Below are positions 13,065-14,272 of a DNA stretch of 14,272 nt, in pieces; positions within the stretch are counted from its first letter, which is position 1; every line of letters begins with the position of its first letter. This DNA comes from Chlorobium sp. Lineage in GTDB: Bacteria > Bacteroidota > Chlorobiia > Chlorobiales > Chlorobiaceae. Position numbers and translations under genes: made by a program. The notes below the pieces were generated by a model that was not told the DNA's origin, made no database searches, and saw only the letters and a program-made list of their open reading frames with translations. The stretch is taken from contig JANQGE010000015.1 in the NCBI GenBank assembly GCA_028277485.1, positions 1-14,272 of the forward strand, given 5' to 3'.

Positions 13065-14093
13065 ATGACCGATACACTTACTCAACTGACGGCTAAAGAT
13101 TTTACGTCCAGCCAGGAACCGAAATGGTGTCCAGGCTGTGGTGACCATGCTGCACTGCAGCAGCTTAAAAACGCCATGGCCGATTTGGGCCTGAAAACCG
13201 AGGAGGTCGTTTTTGTATCCGGTATCGGCTGTTCGTCCAGGCTGCCGTACTATGTTGCAACCTATGGCGTTCATGGTATTCACGGCAGGGCCATGGCAAT
13301 GGGTTCGGGTTTGAAAACCGCATGTCCGAATCTCAGCGTCTGGATAGCAACCGGTGACGGCGACGCACTATCCATCGGCGGGAACCACTACATTCATACG
13401 GTCAGAAGAAACATCGACATGAATGTTATCCTGTTCAACAACGAAATCTACGGTCTCACGAAAGGACAGTACTCACCTACCTCCAAGGTTGGACTGAAAA
13501 CCGTTACTTCTCCGGAAGGCGTTGTCGACTACCCGATGAATACCGTTGCGTTGACACTCGGGTCGGGAGGAACTTTTGTTGCAAGGGTTCTTGACCGTGA
13601 CGGGAAATTCATGCGCAATGTATTCAAACGCGCCGCCGAGCACAGGGGCACCTCAGTCGTCGAGATTTACCAGAACTGCCCGATCTATAATGACGGTGCG
13701 TTCGCTGTTTTCTCCGACAAGGAAAGGAGAGCGGATACTACCCTCTATCTTGAACAGGGAAAACCGCTTGTTTTTGGCAAAAACAAGGATAAAGGAATAA
13801 GGCTGGACGGTTTCACGCCTGTCGTGGTGGACATTAATGACGCGTCGGTCTCCAAAGACGACCTCTGGGTCCATGATGAAAAAGACCTTCTCAAGGCAAA
13901 CATCCTTGCTCGGTTCTACGACGATCCCGATGTTTCGGAAAAATACTTGCCGCGGCCTATCGGGATATTCTATGTCGAAGACCGCTTTACCTATGAAGAT
14001 GCTCTCGACGAACAGATCGCACAGGCACAGTCAGGCGGAGAAGGCACCCTTGAGGAACTTCTTGCCGGACCCAGCACCTGGACGGTCAAGTAG
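13065..14093 (+). CDS. korB: 2-oxoglutarate:ferredoxin oxidoreductase, beta subunit
   Basis: Thiamine diphosphate-binding subunit that holds the catalytic centre and one [4Fe-4S] cluster. In the 342 residues, C22 and C25 (WCPGCGDH), C56 (GIGCSSR) and C205 (YQNCPIY) are at the positions of the four cluster ligands in this family. GDGDALSIGGNH (98-109) with NNEIYGLTKGQ (125-135) is the Mg-thiamine diphosphate motif. Start ATG has AAGGAG at 13051-13056, within the last codons of korA, with eight bases of spacing. Length is usual for the two-subunit type, and no separate ferredoxin-like delta subunit gene follows; a terminator does. Electrons would come from soluble ferredoxins reduced by the type I reaction centre, from knowledge of the group and not from this window. 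Confidence 0.95.
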   Translation: MTDTLTQLTAKDFTSSQEPKWCPGCGDHAALQQLKNAMADLGLKTEEVVFVSGIGCSSRLPYYVATYGVHGIHGRAMAMGSGLKTACPNLSVWIATGDGDALSIGGNHYIHTVRRNIDMNVILFNNEIYGLTKGQYSPTSKVGLKTVTSPEGVVDYPMNTVALTLGSGGTFVARVLDRDGKFMRNVFKRAAEHRGTSVVEIYQNCPIYNDGAFAVFSDKERRADTTLYLEQGKPLVFGKNKDKGIRLDGFTPVVVDINDASVSKDDLWVHDEKDLLKANILARFYDDPDVSEKYLPRPIGIFYVEDRFTYEDALDEQIAQAQSGGEGTLEELLAGPSTWTVK

Positions 14094-14112
14094 TTCTTTG
14101 CTTCAGAAAGCC

Positions 14113-14148
14113 AAAAGGCTGTCTCATGTTTATGGGACAGCCTTTTTT
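14113..14148 (+). terminator. Intrinsic terminator of korAB
   Basis: AAAAGGCTGTCTCAT (14113-14127) pairs with ATGGGACAGCCTTTT (14132-14146), a 15-bp stem with one T-G wobble and a 4-base loop, and runs into six T residues. It is 20 bases after the korB stop. This is the clearest terminator in the window. Confidence 0.93.
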
Positions 14149-14150
14149 AA

Positions 14151-14272
14151 GGCACCTCTAAAAAGTGTCATGAGCGCCCAAATTGCTGTGTTGGTCGGTG
14201 CTCGAAATCCTCATGTACTCCGTGTACATTCCGGTTTCTCCGCTCCGTCCGCCTTACACTTTGCTCGCTCAT
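14151..14272 (+). repeat. Family A repeat, cut by the window edge
   Basis: GGCACCTCTAAAAAGTGTC begins just after the korAB terminator and continues with GGTGCTCGAAATCCTCATGT, ATGTACTCCGTGTACAT and CCGGTTTCTCCGCTCCGTCC. It is very close to the copy at 8335-8470 and in the same orientation. The right end lies beyond the window. Confidence 0.8.

Overview
The window is chromosomal DNA of a green sulfur bacterium (Chlorobiaceae). The strongest marker is the start of the Fenna-Matthews-Olson antenna protein gene (fmoA), running off the left edge. The two-subunit 2-oxoglutarate:ferredoxin oxidoreductase genes (korA, korB) of the reductive TCA cycle, at the right end, agree with this. I cannot name the genus or species from this sequence alone.

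Left half (1-7200) is compact and looks like core genome. fmoA (minus, partial) diverges from lnt (plus, apolipoprotein N-acyltransferase). lnt converges on a minus-strand pair read in the order SPOR-domain exported protein, then a sensorless sigma-54 activator. ispE (plus, isoprenoid pathway) diverges from that pair and converges on a second minus-strand pair read in the order AzgA-type purine permease, then a nitrilase-superfamily amidase. The lnt/activator gap (2000-2199) holds a repeat that can fold.

Middle (7200-10700) is accessory in character. A 2-Cys peroxiredoxin gene and one HTH-PAS regulator gene sit among several families of short repeats. Family B has 13-bp terminal inverted repeats (CCTGAATAATTCA) and 4-bp target duplications of TTAN type: a decayed copy at 7260-7372, a minimal 74-bp copy at 7620-7693 and a 285-bp copy at 8492-8776. 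Family A is about 136-142 bp with GGGCACCTCTA ends: full copies at 8335-8470, 10329-10470 and 10546-10686, a truncated copy at 10105-10153 and one cut by the right edge from 14151. Family C is a palindromic C/G-rich sequence (core CCGATACCGA) at 2074-2143, at 10247-10295 and inside the long B copy. About 1.07 kb (8326-9395) and 0.63 kb (10080-10708) are almost entirely repeats without genes. The HTH-PAS gene between them is visibly AT-rich.

Right end (10700-14272): a small Cys-rich protein of unknown function, then korA and korB with a 2-nt gap, a strong intrinsic terminator, and another family A repeat. The core genes together describe a phototrophic autotroph: light harvesting (FmoA), reductive carbon fixation with reduced ferredoxin (KorAB), isoprenoids for chlorophyll tails and quinones (IspE), lipoprotein maturation (Lnt) and peroxide defence (peroxiredoxin). 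I see no complete transposase, CRISPR array, tRNA or rRNA. The best candidates for something not yet described are the B and A repeat families, especially the B copy between the possible promoter and ribosome site of the peroxiredoxin gene, and the orphan HTH-PAS regulator enclosed by A copies.
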